Source: Succinatimonas sp. CAG:777
Lineage (GTDB): Bacteria; Pseudomonadota; Gammaproteobacteria; Enterobacterales; Succinivibrionaceae
Assembly: GCA_000431835.1 (NCBI GenBank)
Contig: HF987952.1
Span: forward strand, 13,184 to 77,183
Length of the DNA stretch: 64,000 bases
Direction of reading: 5' to 3'
Position 1 is the stretch's first letter, and every line of letters starts with the position of its first letter. Position numbers and translations under genes: made by a program. Positions 34,300-44,105 of this stretch are shown piece after piece. The notes under the pieces are model-generated. The model saw nothing but the letters and a program-made list of their open reading frames with translations, was not told where the DNA came from and did no database searches.

Positions 34300-35882
34300 T
34301 TGTACAAGCTAAATAATTAATGCATTGTACAAGAGAATAAGCAAACTTGCATTAGGCAGCAACAATGAACACAAAAAGAGCAGAATTTAGATAATTTAGA
34401 ATAATCGCAAACAGACAATCCACACAAAACTAACAGCAAGAAAAACGCAATAGTAAGAGAAAAAATAGAAAATCACTTATGGTCAAAAAGACGAAAAGCA
34501 AAATTGCTTAAAACAAAGCCATATGTGATTCTTATGCCTTTTTCAAAATAAATACACACGATATTAGAATCTACTTATCAACAATAACATAAGTTTTCCA
34601 CAGAGATCACAATGTGATTTTTCCACAGTTTCCACGACATTCCACAAAGTTTTCCACAACTATCCACTGCAAGTTGAGGAAAAAGATAATTTTCACATTT
34701 AAAAAAAATAAAAAGAACATAGATGTCATAAATTTATAAAAATATATTTAACAAACTATTAACAAAAGCAAAACACCGTGTTTACAATTTATCTTCTTGT
34801 TTTTAAACTATTTTAATTAAAAGATTTTCATTTGTGCATTTAATATTAAATAGATATTAACCTTTAAACAGTTTCTTAGTGTCAACACATCTATTTTTAT
34901 GATCTGTTAAAAGCAACTAGAACAGACTTTTATGAACACTTCTCAACCTCGCATTTTTACAAGGGATGTAAAAATGTCAACCAAATTTGCCAAATACTTT
35001 TCCACTAATTGTGGAAAACTGCCTGTTAATTGTTATTAAGAAATATTGCTCATTTTACTTGTGAATAAATAATTTAACTTATTGAAAGTAAAATATATTA
35101 TTTTTATAAATTCTATTGACAAATGGCTAACATTTCACAATTTTTTGCTGGTAAAAAATTTTTATCCACTAAGTTTTCCACAGCTTTAATTAACTAATTC
35201 ACAGCCTCTTATAATTTACAAAACTGTAATTATAATTTTTAAGATAAGATATTATCCATGTTTTTGTTGTTATCTTTTTGTATTTAAAGATGTTCTTATA
35301 TAGTATTTTTATGTTTAACTAATTTTCAGATATATTCACATCCTTGTTTTATGCACTTTTAAGAAAAATTTTTCACTGTGGATAAATTTATATTGCACAA
35401 ATTCAGGTAATTTATTCAACATATTGAATATTAAACATTTTATAATTTGCAAGTCTTTTTTAAATTACTTTTCCACAAGTTCTAATTCCCATTCAAATCG
35501 AAGTTTTCCACACTTTTAACCTATTTCCACAATGTTTTCCACAGTTTTTGGTTATTAAGATTTTTACACAATAAAATATACTTTTACTTTCATTTATGAA
35601 ATTTACATTTTTTCATCATTTTATGAAAATTTTGACATTTTGGATAAAGGTCTTAGCAAATTTGTAGCTTTTATTTTCTTTTGACATTCTTAATTTGTAT
35701 CTTTTCTTTTTTTATCTGCATCATCAAATTTCTTTTCTGATATGATGTGACCGGAATTTATTAACATTGTTTAGAGATTATCTTTTGAAGACCATTCAGT
35801 TAAAAGGAACAATGTTTACAACAGTTTTCAACAGCCTCTTACTAAGACTGTGCTCTTATAAAATCTATTTAAGGATCTAAAA
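34300..35882. other. 1.6-kb DnaA-box-rich, gene-free region: candidate replication origin or DnaA reservoir
   Basis: No gene lies between divergent frsA and murJ. I count 11 exact matches to TTWTNCACA: plus strand at 34594, 34619, 34650, 35174, 35469, 35504, 35535 and 35562; minus strand at 35010, 35060 and 35377, the last being the strict TTATCCACA. Near matches lie at 34575, 34998, 35162 and 35523. Two abutting 13-mers, CATCTATTTTTAT (34888-34900) and GATCTGTTAAAAG (34901-34913), resemble the AT-rich unwinding repeats of E. coli oriC. Long A/T tracts fill the rest. Neither dnaA, dnaN nor mnmG is adjacent in this window. The alternative is a DnaA-titrating locus of the datA kind. Confidence 0.6.
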
Positions 35883-37448
35883 GTGGAAAGCAAGAAAAAA
35901 TCAGGTCTACTAAAGTCTGGAGCGATTACAGCCTTTGCTACCTTTCTTTCTCGTATCTTAGGAATGCTAAGAGATATTGCTATTGCTTCTCTATTAGGAG
36001 CTTCCCTTTCAGCTGACGTATATTTCTTTGCAAACAGAATTCCAAACTTCTTTAGAAGATTGTTCGCTGAAGGTGCTTTCTCACAGGCCTTCGTCCCTGT
36101 AATGAGTAAAACAAAAGAAACACAGGAAAAAGAAGCATTAAAAGATCTTTTAAACAGGACTGCTGGTACCTTAGGCTTTATCGTGCTTATGGTGTCCTTA
36201 GTAGGTATGCTCCTCTCTCCTGTGTTCACAGCCATATTCGGTTGGGGCTGGTTTGAGTCTTATTTACACGGCACAGATGAAGCTATCAAATTTACACAGG
36301 CAAGTTTCCTTCTAAAAATTACTTTTCCATATCTGTTTTTCATAACCTTAACTGCTCTTACCAGTGCGGTTCTAAATGTCTATGGAAAATTCTTAATTCC
36401 TGCAATTACACCATGTGTGTTAAATATTGTGCTCATCACCTTTGCTTATTTTGTTGCGCCTCATTTTTCAGATCCTAATGAGGTATTAGCAGTGGCAATG
36501 GTTGTAGGCGGTGTTTTACAGTTAGCACTGCAGATCCCATTTTTATTAAAGCTTAAGATCTTTATTGTTCCTAAGTGGGGCTGGCATCATGAAGGTGTTA
36601 CCAAAATTAGAAAACTGATGTTGCCTGCAATTGTGGGAATTTCAGCAAGCCAAATTAACTTAATTGTAAATACAGCATTAGCATCTTTCTTAACTACAGG
36701 TGCTATCTCTTATCTTTATTATTCTGACAGATTACTGGAGTTTCCAATCGGTATCTTTGCAGTGGCAATTTCTACAGTAATTTTACCTGCCCTGTCTAAG
36801 ATCGATATCAAACAAGATCAAGCAAAATACGTAAAGACTCTTGATTGGGGGGTGCGTTTGGTATTGCTCTTAGGTATTGCCTCTATGTGCGGCATTATCG
36901 CTCTAAGAGAACCTATCTTAAGAGTTATCTTTATGAGAGGCGCTTTTACAGCTGAGCATGTTTTACTCTCATCAGCTTCTTTATTAGCCTCTGTATCAGG
37001 ACTTTGTGCCATTATGTTAGTAAGAGTAATTGTGCAAGGTTTTGCTGCAATTCAAGACACCAAGACTCCTGTACGTTGCTCAATTACAGCTATCTGCTCT
37101 AACATTATCTTTAACTTAATCTTAATCTGGCCTTTAGGTTATGTTGGTCTAGCACTCTCTACAGCGTTAGCAGCCTACGTTAATATCTCTCTTTTAATCT
37201 ATTTTCTAAAAAAGAGAAATATTTACACTATTTCTAAACAGACCCTCTTATTCATCTTAAAAGTGCTGTTTGCAGGTTTCATCATGGCAACAGTTATCTT
37301 TATGATTAGACCTGAATTTGAAAGCTGGATTGCAATGTCCACTATTGAAGCTACTTTCTACCTTGCTCTATTAGTAGTAGCAGGAGGCATTGTCTTTACA
37401 ACTGTATGTCTACTTTTAGGTATCAGGACATCAACTTTGAGGATGTAA
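35883..37448 (+). CDS. murJ: Lipid II flippase MurJ
   Basis: MurJ flips lipid II across the inner membrane for cell-wall synthesis. The 521 residues are hydrophobic throughout, consistent with the 14 membrane segments of the MviN/MurJ family. Family motifs are FLSRILGMLRDIAIASLLGAS, ANRIPNFFRRLFAEGAFSQAFVP with the essential Arg residues, YYSDRLLEFPIGIFAVAI, and FAAIQDTKTPVR. The start is GTG at 35883 with AAGGA 8 nt upstream. It is the first gene to the right of the DnaA-box-rich region. Confidence 0.97.
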   Translation: MESKKKSGLLKSGAITAFATFLSRILGMLRDIAIASLLGASLSADVYFFANRIPNFFRRLFAEGAFSQAFVPVMSKTKETQEKEALKDLLNRTAGTLGFIVLMVSLVGMLLSPVFTAIFGWGWFESYLHGTDEAIKFTQASFLLKITFPYLFFITLTALTSAVLNVYGKFLIPAITPCVLNIVLITFAYFVAPHFSDPNEVLAVAMVVGGVLQLALQIPFLLKLKIFIVPKWGWHHEGVTKIRKLMLPAIVGISASQINLIVNTALASFLTTGAISYLYYSDRLLEFPIGIFAVAISTVILPALSKIDIKQDQAKYVKTLDWGVRLVLLLGIASMCGIIALREPILRVIFMRGAFTAEHVLLSSASLLASVSGLCAIMLVRVIVQGFAAIQDTKTPVRCSITAICSNIIFNLILIWPLGYVGLALSTALAAYVNISLLIYFLKKRNIYTISKQTLLFILKVLFAGFIMATVIFMIRPEFESWIAMSTIEATFYLALLVVAGGIVFTTVCLLLGIRTSTLRM

Positions 37449-37576
37449 AATCTAACCATTTAAAATTTCAGTAAAATTTTGTATGTTGCCGCACATTTAT
37501 ATATAAAGACTTATGATCTTTTGAACGTAATATCTTATAGTTAATATAGAAATATCAATGGACTAGGAGATAATTT

Positions 37577-38497
37577 ATGAAAAAGTACAATAATATTTTA
37601 GTCGTCGCCGAACCTAAAAAAGATGTTCAGGTTGCACTTAAACGTGCTTTAGATATCACCCAGTTCAACCCAAAGGCAACCATTACCTTTTTAAGAGTTG
37701 TATATGATTATTCATACGATTTAATCATTCTTAACAAGGTAAAGGAAAAGCCTGTTCATGATGATATTGAGCAGACTTATATTGACCATTTAGAGAAGAT
37801 CATTGAAGAGTACAGAACTAAGGCTAATTCTGAAACTACCATTCTTCCAAAGGTTGTTGAGAACAAAGATGTAGGCGAAGCTGTTATTGATGAAATCAAT
37901 AATGGTAAATATGACCTTATCATTAAAGCTGCTAACCACCACGGAGTGTTAGATTCAATCATCTTTACACCTATTGATTGGTACATTCTAAGAAATTCAC
38001 AGATCCCTGTAATTATCGCAAAAGATCATGAATGGACAGAAGGCGGTAACATAGTTGTTTGCGTTGACTTCACTTTAAAAGATCACATAATTTCAAATGT
38101 AGCTATGCTACGTGAGGCTCAGATCATTGCTAAACTTACCAAAGGTCAAATTCACCTAGTAAACTCAGCTCCAGTTTATTTACCAAGTGTAATGCTTGAA
38201 GTTCCTCATTACTCACCTTCTTTATATGAGCAGAGTGTAGTAGAAGAGCACAAGAACAAACTTTTAGAATTTGCTCACAAGCATAATATTCCTCAAGAGT
38301 TCTGTCATATCCAGGAAGGTATGCCTGATGATGTAATTCCTCAAATTTGCAGAAAACTCAATGCAAAATCTGTATTCATTGGTTCAGCAGGTCGTTCTGG
38401 CTTTATGGCAGCCTTAATTGGCAACACCTGTGAAGAAATTGTTGATGATATTGATGCAGATTTGTATGTACTAAACAGCAAGACTATTGCTAAGTAA
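37577..38497 (+). CDS. Tandem universal stress protein (UspE-like), second copy
   Basis: The 306 residues are again two Usp domains (about 1-150 and 155-306). NKYDLIIKAANHHG-type and NSQIPVIIAKDHEW segments end the first. NAKSVFIGSAGRSGFMAALIGNTCEEIV ends the second, with the nucleotide-loop pattern G-x2-G-x8-G. It is a diverged paralogue of the protein at 27235-28125 and is encoded on the opposite strand. AGGAGA precedes the ATG and a strong terminator follows, so it is monocistronic. Confidence 0.85.
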   Translation: MKKYNNILVVAEPKKDVQVALKRALDITQFNPKATITFLRVVYDYSYDLIILNKVKEKPVHDDIEQTYIDHLEKIIEEYRTKANSETTILPKVVENKDVGEAVIDEINNGKYDLIIKAANHHGVLDSIIFTPIDWYILRNSQIPVIIAKDHEWTEGGNIVVCVDFTLKDHIISNVAMLREAQIIAKLTKGQIHLVNSAPVYLPSVMLEVPHYSPSLYEQSVVEEHKNKLLEFAHKHNIPQEFCHIQEGMPDDVIPQICRKLNAKSVFIGSAGRSGFMAALIGNTCEEIVDDIDADLYVLNSKTIAK

Positions 38498-38538
38498 TTA
38501 CAGTAAATCTTTGTCAAACTTATAATCAATGTTAAATG

Positions 38539-38575
38539 AAAGCTACGTTTTGGAATTATAACGTAGCTTTTTTTT
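38539..38575 (+). terminator. Terminator of the second usp gene
   Basis: AAAGCTACGTT (38539-38549) pairs exactly with AACGTAGCTTT (38560-38570), followed by a run of T. Confidence 0.93.
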
Positions 38576-38751
38576 GTATCTCACGCTAATTATCAGTATC
38601 TACAAAAAAAATAACGCAAAGTAATTGCCCTTTTTTTTAACAATCTTTACACCACTAAGTAAACGGTTGCACTGAAAATAATTAATTTTAGAAATCTTGA
38701 AATAATTTGATTAGAATATGCGCATGGATTTAGTTGAACATAGTAAAGAAA

Positions 38752-39690
38752 ATGTCTGATTCTTTAATTAACGCATATACAGTTATCTTAATTTTTCTTT
38801 TTGGATACTTTTTCAAGCGCTTTAAATTTGTTTCAATAAAAACAGCTCGTGACCTTTCGTATGTGGTCATGTACGTAACCTTGCCTTGTGCTATCTTGGG
38901 AGGCTCCTCAGGAGAGATCAATCTTAAGCCAAGCATGTTCTTTATCTTGCCACTAGCTTTTAGTGTGAGCATGCTCTTACCCTTAATTGGTTATGTACTT
39001 TACAGAAAGCAACCTGATAGATGCGTTTATACCATGTTAAATTTAGGTGGCTTTAATATTGGTAATTTCGTACTGCCTTTTATGCAGTCAATTCTCTCCC
39101 CTGAAGGTTTTATCGCGCTCTGTTTATTTGATGTTATCAACGCTTTCTTCTGTTTCGGCGGCATTTATTGCATGGCTTTATATTTGAATAGAAAAGGCTT
39201 TGATTCTGGTGAAAAGATTGATCTTAAAAAGATCTTAATTGAGCTTGCTAAATCCATTACCTCTTACTGCTGCATTTTATCTGTTGCCCTCTCTGCAACT
39301 GGCGTTGTGATGCCAAAAGAGCTCTTAGAGCCTATAAAACTAATTGGTAGTTCAAACACCTTCTTATGTATGTTTGTAATTGGTGTAGCATTAAACTTTA
39401 ATATCAATTTTGCAAGTATAAAACGCATTTTAACCATGCTGTTTTTACGCTACGGTTCTGCTTTAGTAATTGCTATTCTAATTTGGATTCTACCCCCATT
39501 CTCACCAATGGTACGTTTTGTTCTAGTTGCAATTATTTTTGCGCCTATAACTTCATTAGCACCAATTACAGCAATCAGATGTTTGCCTCAGTTTGCTGAG
39601 GATTCGGCAAACCTTAACATGATGTCTGTGATCACTTCTGTAATCCTTATCACATTATTAAATGCATCAGCAACTCTGTTTTTAGGCTAA
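38752..39690 (+). CDS. AEC-family (auxin efflux carrier-type) transporter
   Basis: The 312 residues are almost all hydrophobic, with about ten membrane segments in two halves. NLGGFNIGNFVLPF in the first half and the polar turn near the end (IFAPITSLAPITAIR) are typical of the AEC/YfdV-like family. Known members carry malate, malonate or amino acids; the substrate here cannot be told. I chose the ATG at 38752 over an upstream TTG at 38734, since neither has a strong ribosome binding site. A weak hairpin (AAGCT / AGCTT, 39734-39752) with TTTTT lies downstream. Confidence 0.8.
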   Translation: MSDSLINAYTVILIFLFGYFFKRFKFVSIKTARDLSYVVMYVTLPCAILGGSSGEINLKPSMFFILPLAFSVSMLLPLIGYVLYRKQPDRCVYTMLNLGGFNIGNFVLPFMQSILSPEGFIALCLFDVINAFFCFGGIYCMALYLNRKGFDSGEKIDLKKILIELAKSITSYCCILSVALSATGVVMPKELLEPIKLIGSSNTFLCMFVIGVALNFNINFASIKRILTMLFLRYGSALVIAILIWILPPFSPMVRFVLVAIIFAPITSLAPITAIRCLPQFAEDSANLNMMSVITSVILITLLNASATLFLG

Positions 39691-39771
39691 CGGTCTAGGA
39701 AAGAAATGAAGGAAGATAAAAAGATCAGAAAGTAAGCTTGTTGGAGGAGCTTTTTATGTAAAAATAACAGC

Positions 39772-40533
39772 TCACTTTTTTACAACTACTAAGTAATAAC
39801 TCCAAGTAAGCTTTACACCGTTGCAAGTGGTGTATTTATCTTCATAAGTCTTTATAAAGTCATTTAATCTTGATTTGGTCCAGATGCTGTGGGTAAGACC
39901 ACTTACACCTGTGTTCTTAAAAGAACGAAGCATAGTCTTTACATCAGGATAATAAGAGATAAGCTCTCGTTTCTCTATGCTGTAATCACATTGAGTTTTT
40001 TCTAAAATCGTCTCTAAAGTATCCTTATCAATATACTCAAGACCGACACCAGAACACTCTTTTAGTTCATGGAAATTATCTTTTGAAAAGATGGTAAAAG
40101 CCAATACACCTTCACTATCTAAATGTTCTGTATAGTTTAAAAGATCTTGTTCAAGATCTTTTAACCATTGGAAGCAGGCATTAGAAATAATAAGAGAGTA
40201 TGGCTTTGTAAGTTCTAATTTATCAGCATCCTTTTGAAAAAAGTGCAGTTTATTTTCTTTAAAAAAAGCTGTATCTTCAAACTTCTCTTTACACAAATTG
40301 AGCATATCTAAAGACAGATCATTGAGTGTCAATGAGGATAACTTTAGATTATTTAAGATAAGTGATGACAAAAGACCTGTACCACAGCCTATTTCTAAAA
40401 CAGACTCAAAGCTTACTTTTGGCAACAGTTCCACTAACTCATGAGCCATGGTGTTTTGTACACATGCACTATTCTCATAAGTTTTGCTTGCCTTAGAAAA
40501 GCTTTTCTGAATACTGTCTTTTGAAATTTGCAT
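39772..40533 (-). CDS. bioC: Malonyl-ACP O-methyltransferase
   Basis: BioC methylates malonyl-ACP so that the fatty-acid machinery can build the pimeloyl moiety of biotin. The 253 residues show the BioC start (IQKSFSKASKTYENSACVQ), the SAM-binding motif SVLEIGCGTGLLS (about 43-55), NDLSLDML, and ISNACFQWLKDLEQ. The neighbours bioG and bioF confirm the pathway. It is the last gene of the bioF-bioG-bioC operon. Confidence 0.95.
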   Translation of the reverse strand: MQISKDSIQKSFSKASKTYENSACVQNTMAHELVELLPKVSFESVLEIGCGTGLLSSLILNNLKLSSLTLNDLSLDMLNLCKEKFEDTAFFKENKLHFFQKDADKLELTKPYSLIISNACFQWLKDLEQDLLNYTEHLDSEGVLAFTIFSKDNFHELKECSGVGLEYIDKDTLETILEKTQCDYSIEKRELISYYPDVKTMLRSFKNTGVSGLTHSIWTKSRLNDFIKTYEDKYTTCNGVKLTWSYYLVVVKK

Positions 40534-40571
40534 TAGTTACTGTCGTTATCTTACTTAGGTCTGTTTTGAAA

Positions 40572-41240
40572 CTATATTAGGTGAAAAACAAAAGCTCTCT
40601 CAATGTCATCTTTACTGTAATGACCATTCTCGCTTTTCATTACATTTTGTTTATGTAATTTACATGAAGCTAAGACATTTAATGGTGAAAAGATCCTGTC
40701 TTTCATACCGGTGATGGTGGTGCTATAAACAAAATCTTTGACTAAAGGCTCTTGAGAAAATGGTATTAAAGCTTTAAGTTCAGATTTTAATGATTCAACA
40801 GAACGCTCAGGTCTTTTTTTCATGTATTCATTGAAAGTATTTAAATTTGTACACATGCGTCTGTAGAATTTTACAGCATTAGCCTCATCTAAAGCATCAA
40901 TGGTAGCTTGCCACATGGATAAAGGAATTCCTAGTTTATCATCAATTCCTTCTAAGGTTCCGTTAATAGCAGTACTTAGACTTACTTTCTTTAATAAATC
41001 ATATTTATTTAAAACTTTAGGTGCAGCCATCACTCCCATTGACCAGGTTATAAGATTAATATCTTCAAATTCATAATATAAGCTTGGATCAAAATCTCTG
41101 TCTGTGTAGTCATAGACTAAAGCTACAGAGTTTGGGGTTATATCTTTTAAATATTGAAAAGGCTTTTCATCCTGACCGTATCCTAAAAATACAAGGTCAA
41201 GACTCTTTTTATCAGTTTTCTTTAAAAAACACTGTTTCAT
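40572..41240 (-). CDS. bioG: Pimeloyl-ACP methyl ester esterase BioG
   Basis: The 222-residue DUF452-type alpha/beta hydrolase has the start VFLGYGQDEKPFQYL, the nucleophile elbow ITWSMGVMAA (Ser about 87) and a C-terminal GHYS-like ENGHYSKDD with the catalytic His. BioG demethylates pimeloyl-ACP methyl ester and so ends the BioC-initiated chain, replacing BioH of E. coli. It starts 9 nt after the bioF stop. Its position between bioF and bioC leaves little doubt. Confidence 0.92.
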   Translation of the reverse strand: MKQCFLKKTDKKSLDLVFLGYGQDEKPFQYLKDITPNSVALVYDYTDRDFDPSLYYEFEDINLITWSMGVMAAPKVLNKYDLLKKVSLSTAINGTLEGIDDKLGIPLSMWQATIDALDEANAVKFYRRMCTNLNTFNEYMKKRPERSVESLKSELKALIPFSQEPLVKDFVYSTTITGMKDRIFSPLNVLASCKLHKQNVMKSENGHYSKDDIERAFVFHLI

Positions 41241-41249
41241 TGTATTGTC

Positions 41250-42446
41250 TTATAGTTCTGTCTTTGAAAATGCTTTAATGGTATCTTTTAGTTTTTCTAC
41301 TTCACTATCAGTTAAAGAAGCTGTTAGTGACAGACGTAATCTTGCTTTTCCCTTTGGTACAGTAGGATGACGAATTGGCATTGCATAAAAGCCGTGAGCT
41401 TTAAAGAATTCACAAGCCTTAACTGCTTTTTCATTTTCATAAGTTAATACAGGAATGATCTGAGATTGAGATACATTCTCATAGCCACTATCCTTTAAGG
41501 CATTGTGGATATATGAGCTAATTGAGTGCAAGCGCTCTCTTAGATCATTTCTCTTTTGCATGTATTTAACCATAAAGTTTGCATGAGCAAAAGATAATGG
41601 GGATAGAGCAGTTGAAAAGATAAGTGAGCGGGCGGTATTGATTAAGTAGTCTCGAGCTGTTTCATTGCACAAAATGCAAGCGCCTTCTGAGCCTAGACCT
41701 TTACCAAAGGTAGTTAAAATAAAATCAATATCGTCTGTTACCTGATTTTTCTTACATAAACCTGCACCATTATCTGCATACAGACAGAAAGAATGAGCTT
41801 CATCTACGTACAAATAAACGTTGTGGAATTTATGTTTTAGCTCCACTAATTTCTTTAAATCACAACTGTCACCATCCATACTAAATACAGCTTCTGTAAC
41901 CACAATTACAGAGTCATATTTATCAGCATGAGCATTTAATAACTTTTCTAAGTGCTCATAATCATTGTGAGCATAACGAAGGCATTTACCTTTAGCTGTC
42001 ATCATGCCATCAATGATGGAAGCATGAGCAAGTTTATCTGCAAGAATAAGATTATTCTCAGTTGCAAGAGCTGAAATCACCCCACTGTTAGCAGAAAAGC
42101 CTGAATTAAAGAACAGAGCTTTTTTATTAAAGAGAGCTTCAATAGTCTCTTCAATATCACCATAAGAAGAGTGGGCACCGGTTAAAAGAGGAGAACCTGA
42201 TGAAGACAAACGCATATCAGCATTTAATTTATCTTTGGAGTTAAAAGATAAAACGTCTGATAAAAACTCTTTAGAAAGATTTAAGTTTGAGGCTAATCCT
42301 AAATAATCATTTGAAGATAAATTTACATACTCATGTGAATCAACAATGATTTTAGAACCACACTGTACTTTTGGCATTACAGTACGTAGTTGTCCGAGCT
42401 TTTTATTGTTATCTAAAAGCTCCTGCATTTTCTGATATAAACTCAC
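41250..42446 (-). CDS. bioF: 8-amino-7-oxononanoate synthase
   Basis: BioF is a PLP enzyme that condenses pimeloyl-ACP with alanine in biotin synthesis. The 398 residues contain LSSNDYLGLA, FNSGFSANSGVISAL, VTEAVFSMDGD, VDEAHSFCLY, and TTFGKGLGSEGA with the PLP lysine. It leads the bioF-bioG-bioC operon. bioA, bioD and bioB are not in the window. No BirA-type operator was recognised in the gap to pepD (42447-42636), which must hold both divergent promoters. Confidence 0.97.
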   Translation of the reverse strand: MSLYQKMQELLDNNKKLGQLRTVMPKVQCGSKIIVDSHEYVNLSSNDYLGLASNLNLSKEFLSDVLSFNSKDKLNADMRLSSSGSPLLTGAHSSYGDIEETIEALFNKKALFFNSGFSANSGVISALATENNLILADKLAHASIIDGMMTAKGKCLRYAHNDYEHLEKLLNAHADKYDSVIVVTEAVFSMDGDSCDLKKLVELKHKFHNVYLYVDEAHSFCLYADNGAGLCKKNQVTDDIDFILTTFGKGLGSEGACILCNETARDYLINTARSLIFSTALSPLSFAHANFMVKYMQKRNDLRERLHSISSYIHNALKDSGYENVSQSQIIPVLTYENEKAVKACEFFKAHGFYAMPIRHPTVPKGKARLRLSLTASLTDSEVEKLKDTIKAFSKTEL

Positions 42447-42636
42447 GCTAACCTTCTTGGTAAATAAAATTTACATTGAAATTCAGTAAGATATTTTAAG
42501 AGAAGAATTTTTTCTGGTCAAAAAGATACGCTTATATGTAATTTTGACAATAAAAATAGGTAAAAAGCGGTTATAATATCAGCTTAAATAGCAAAAGAAT
42601 TTAATAATGTCAAATAATCAAAATTAAGGTTTAAAA

Positions 42637-44085
42637 GTGAGCAAAGCGCTAACCTGTCTTGAACCTAAGGCTGTTTGGTCTTACTTCAACGAAATTACAA
42701 AAATTCCTCGTCCTTCTTCTCATGAAGAAAAAATCGCTGAATTTATCTTAAAATTTGCGAAAGTACACGGATTTAAAAGCCATAAAGACGAAGTTGGCAA
42801 CGTAATCATTGATATTGAAGCTACGGAAGATAAAAAGGATGCACCTTTAGTAATTCTGCAGGGTCATATGGATATGGTTCCTGTAGTTGAAGACGGATAT
42901 ACCCATGACTTTCTAAAAGAAGGCATAAAAGCTTACGTTGACGAACCCTTTGTTAAAGCTGAACACACCACATTAGGTGCAGATAACGGTATTGCTATTG
43001 CACTTGTAATGGCTTTAGCAGATGACAAGACCTTATCTCACGGTCCTTTAAGAGCAGTTTTTACAGTAGAAGAAGAAACTACTATGAAAGGTGCTACAGG
43101 TTTATCACCTGAATATTTACATGGCGACTTCCTCATTAACCTAGATTCTGAGGATAACGGTTACCTCTTTGTAAATTGTGCAGGTTCTTATGATGTAAAC
43201 ATCAAATTCAATTTCAGCAAAGTTGAAACTGAAGACACTAAAGCACTTGAAATTACCATGTCTCATTTAGCAGGCGGTCATTCAGGTGCTGATATTCATT
43301 TAGGTCACGCCAATGCGATTAAGCTATTAGCATCTTTACTTGACGATATGTCTGATGATGTTGATTTCTTTATCAATAACATCTCAGGCGGTGCAGTGCG
43401 CAATGCGATCCCTTCTAAAGCACAGTGCACCATCTGCGTGCCAGAAAAAGAAATTGATACTGCAAAGTCAAAGTTAAATGAGCTCTTTAAAGTACAAAAA
43501 GAGATCTATGCTAAGACCGATCCTATGATGACTCTTGAGATCACAGAGTCTGATAAAAGGGATGCTTTAGGTTATGCTCAAACCCTTGATCTAATTCACT
43601 TTATACGCTCACTGCCAAATGGCATTATGCGTATGTCACCAGAGTTTTCAGGTATTGTTGAAACTTCAATTAACCTTGGAGTTATTAACTCTGATAACGA
43701 CTGCGTAAAAATCTGTATGCTTGCACGCTCACTTAACAGCGATGCTTTAAGTGATATGATAAATACAGTTAAGTCTCAGTGTTATCTTTTAGATAACGTT
43801 GAGGTTGAAGAATCCAACAGACATGAACCTTGGTCATCGCCAAGCAAGAACAGACTTATCGATGTTCTAAATGAAAGCTATAAGTCAGTTACTGGTAATG
43901 AGTTTAAGGTTACAGCTTTACATGCCGGCGTAGAATGTGCAACTTTTGCTAAGGCAAATAAGAAATTACAGCTAATTTCCATTGGACCTACAGTATTAAA
44001 TCCTCATTCTCCAAAAGAGCGTGTCGATATTGAAGGCGTAAAAGATATTTATTTAACAGTAAGTCGCGCTCTTGCGATGCTTTAA
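42637..44085 (+). CDS. pepD: Aminoacyl-histidine dipeptidase (peptidase D)
   Basis: PepD is an M20C metallopeptidase that cleaves Xaa-His and other dipeptides. The 482 residues include LQGHMDMVP (first metal His), LGADNGIAIALVMAL (bridging Asp), EEETTMKGATGL (catalytic Glu and metal Glu), GGHSGADIHLGHANAI, and the late HAGVECATFAK. The start is GTG at 42637, with AAGG 8 nt upstream. TATAAT at 42572-42577 may be its -10. The MalZ-like gene follows after 20 nt, so the two may be co-transcribed. Confidence 0.96.
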   Translation: MSKALTCLEPKAVWSYFNEITKIPRPSSHEEKIAEFILKFAKVHGFKSHKDEVGNVIIDIEATEDKKDAPLVILQGHMDMVPVVEDGYTHDFLKEGIKAYVDEPFVKAEHTTLGADNGIAIALVMALADDKTLSHGPLRAVFTVEEETTMKGATGLSPEYLHGDFLINLDSEDNGYLFVNCAGSYDVNIKFNFSKVETEDTKALEITMSHLAGGHSGADIHLGHANAIKLLASLLDDMSDDVDFFINNISGGAVRNAIPSKAQCTICVPEKEIDTAKSKLNELFKVQKEIYAKTDPMMTLEITESDKRDALGYAQTLDLIHFIRSLPNGIMRMSPEFSGIVETSINLGVINSDNDCVKICMLARSLNSDALSDMINTVKSQCYLLDNVEVEESNRHEPWSSPSKNRLIDVLNESYKSVTGNEFKVTALHAGVECATFAKANKKLQLISIGPTVLNPHSPKERVDIEGVKDIYLTVSRALAML

Positions 44086-44105
44086 TGTAATTAGGAAGAA
44101 ATAAT

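Noticed and set aside
34604..34616. CRP site in the DnaA-box region
   Set aside because: ATCACA-A-TGTGAT has the half-sites inverted relative to TGTGA-N6-TCACA.
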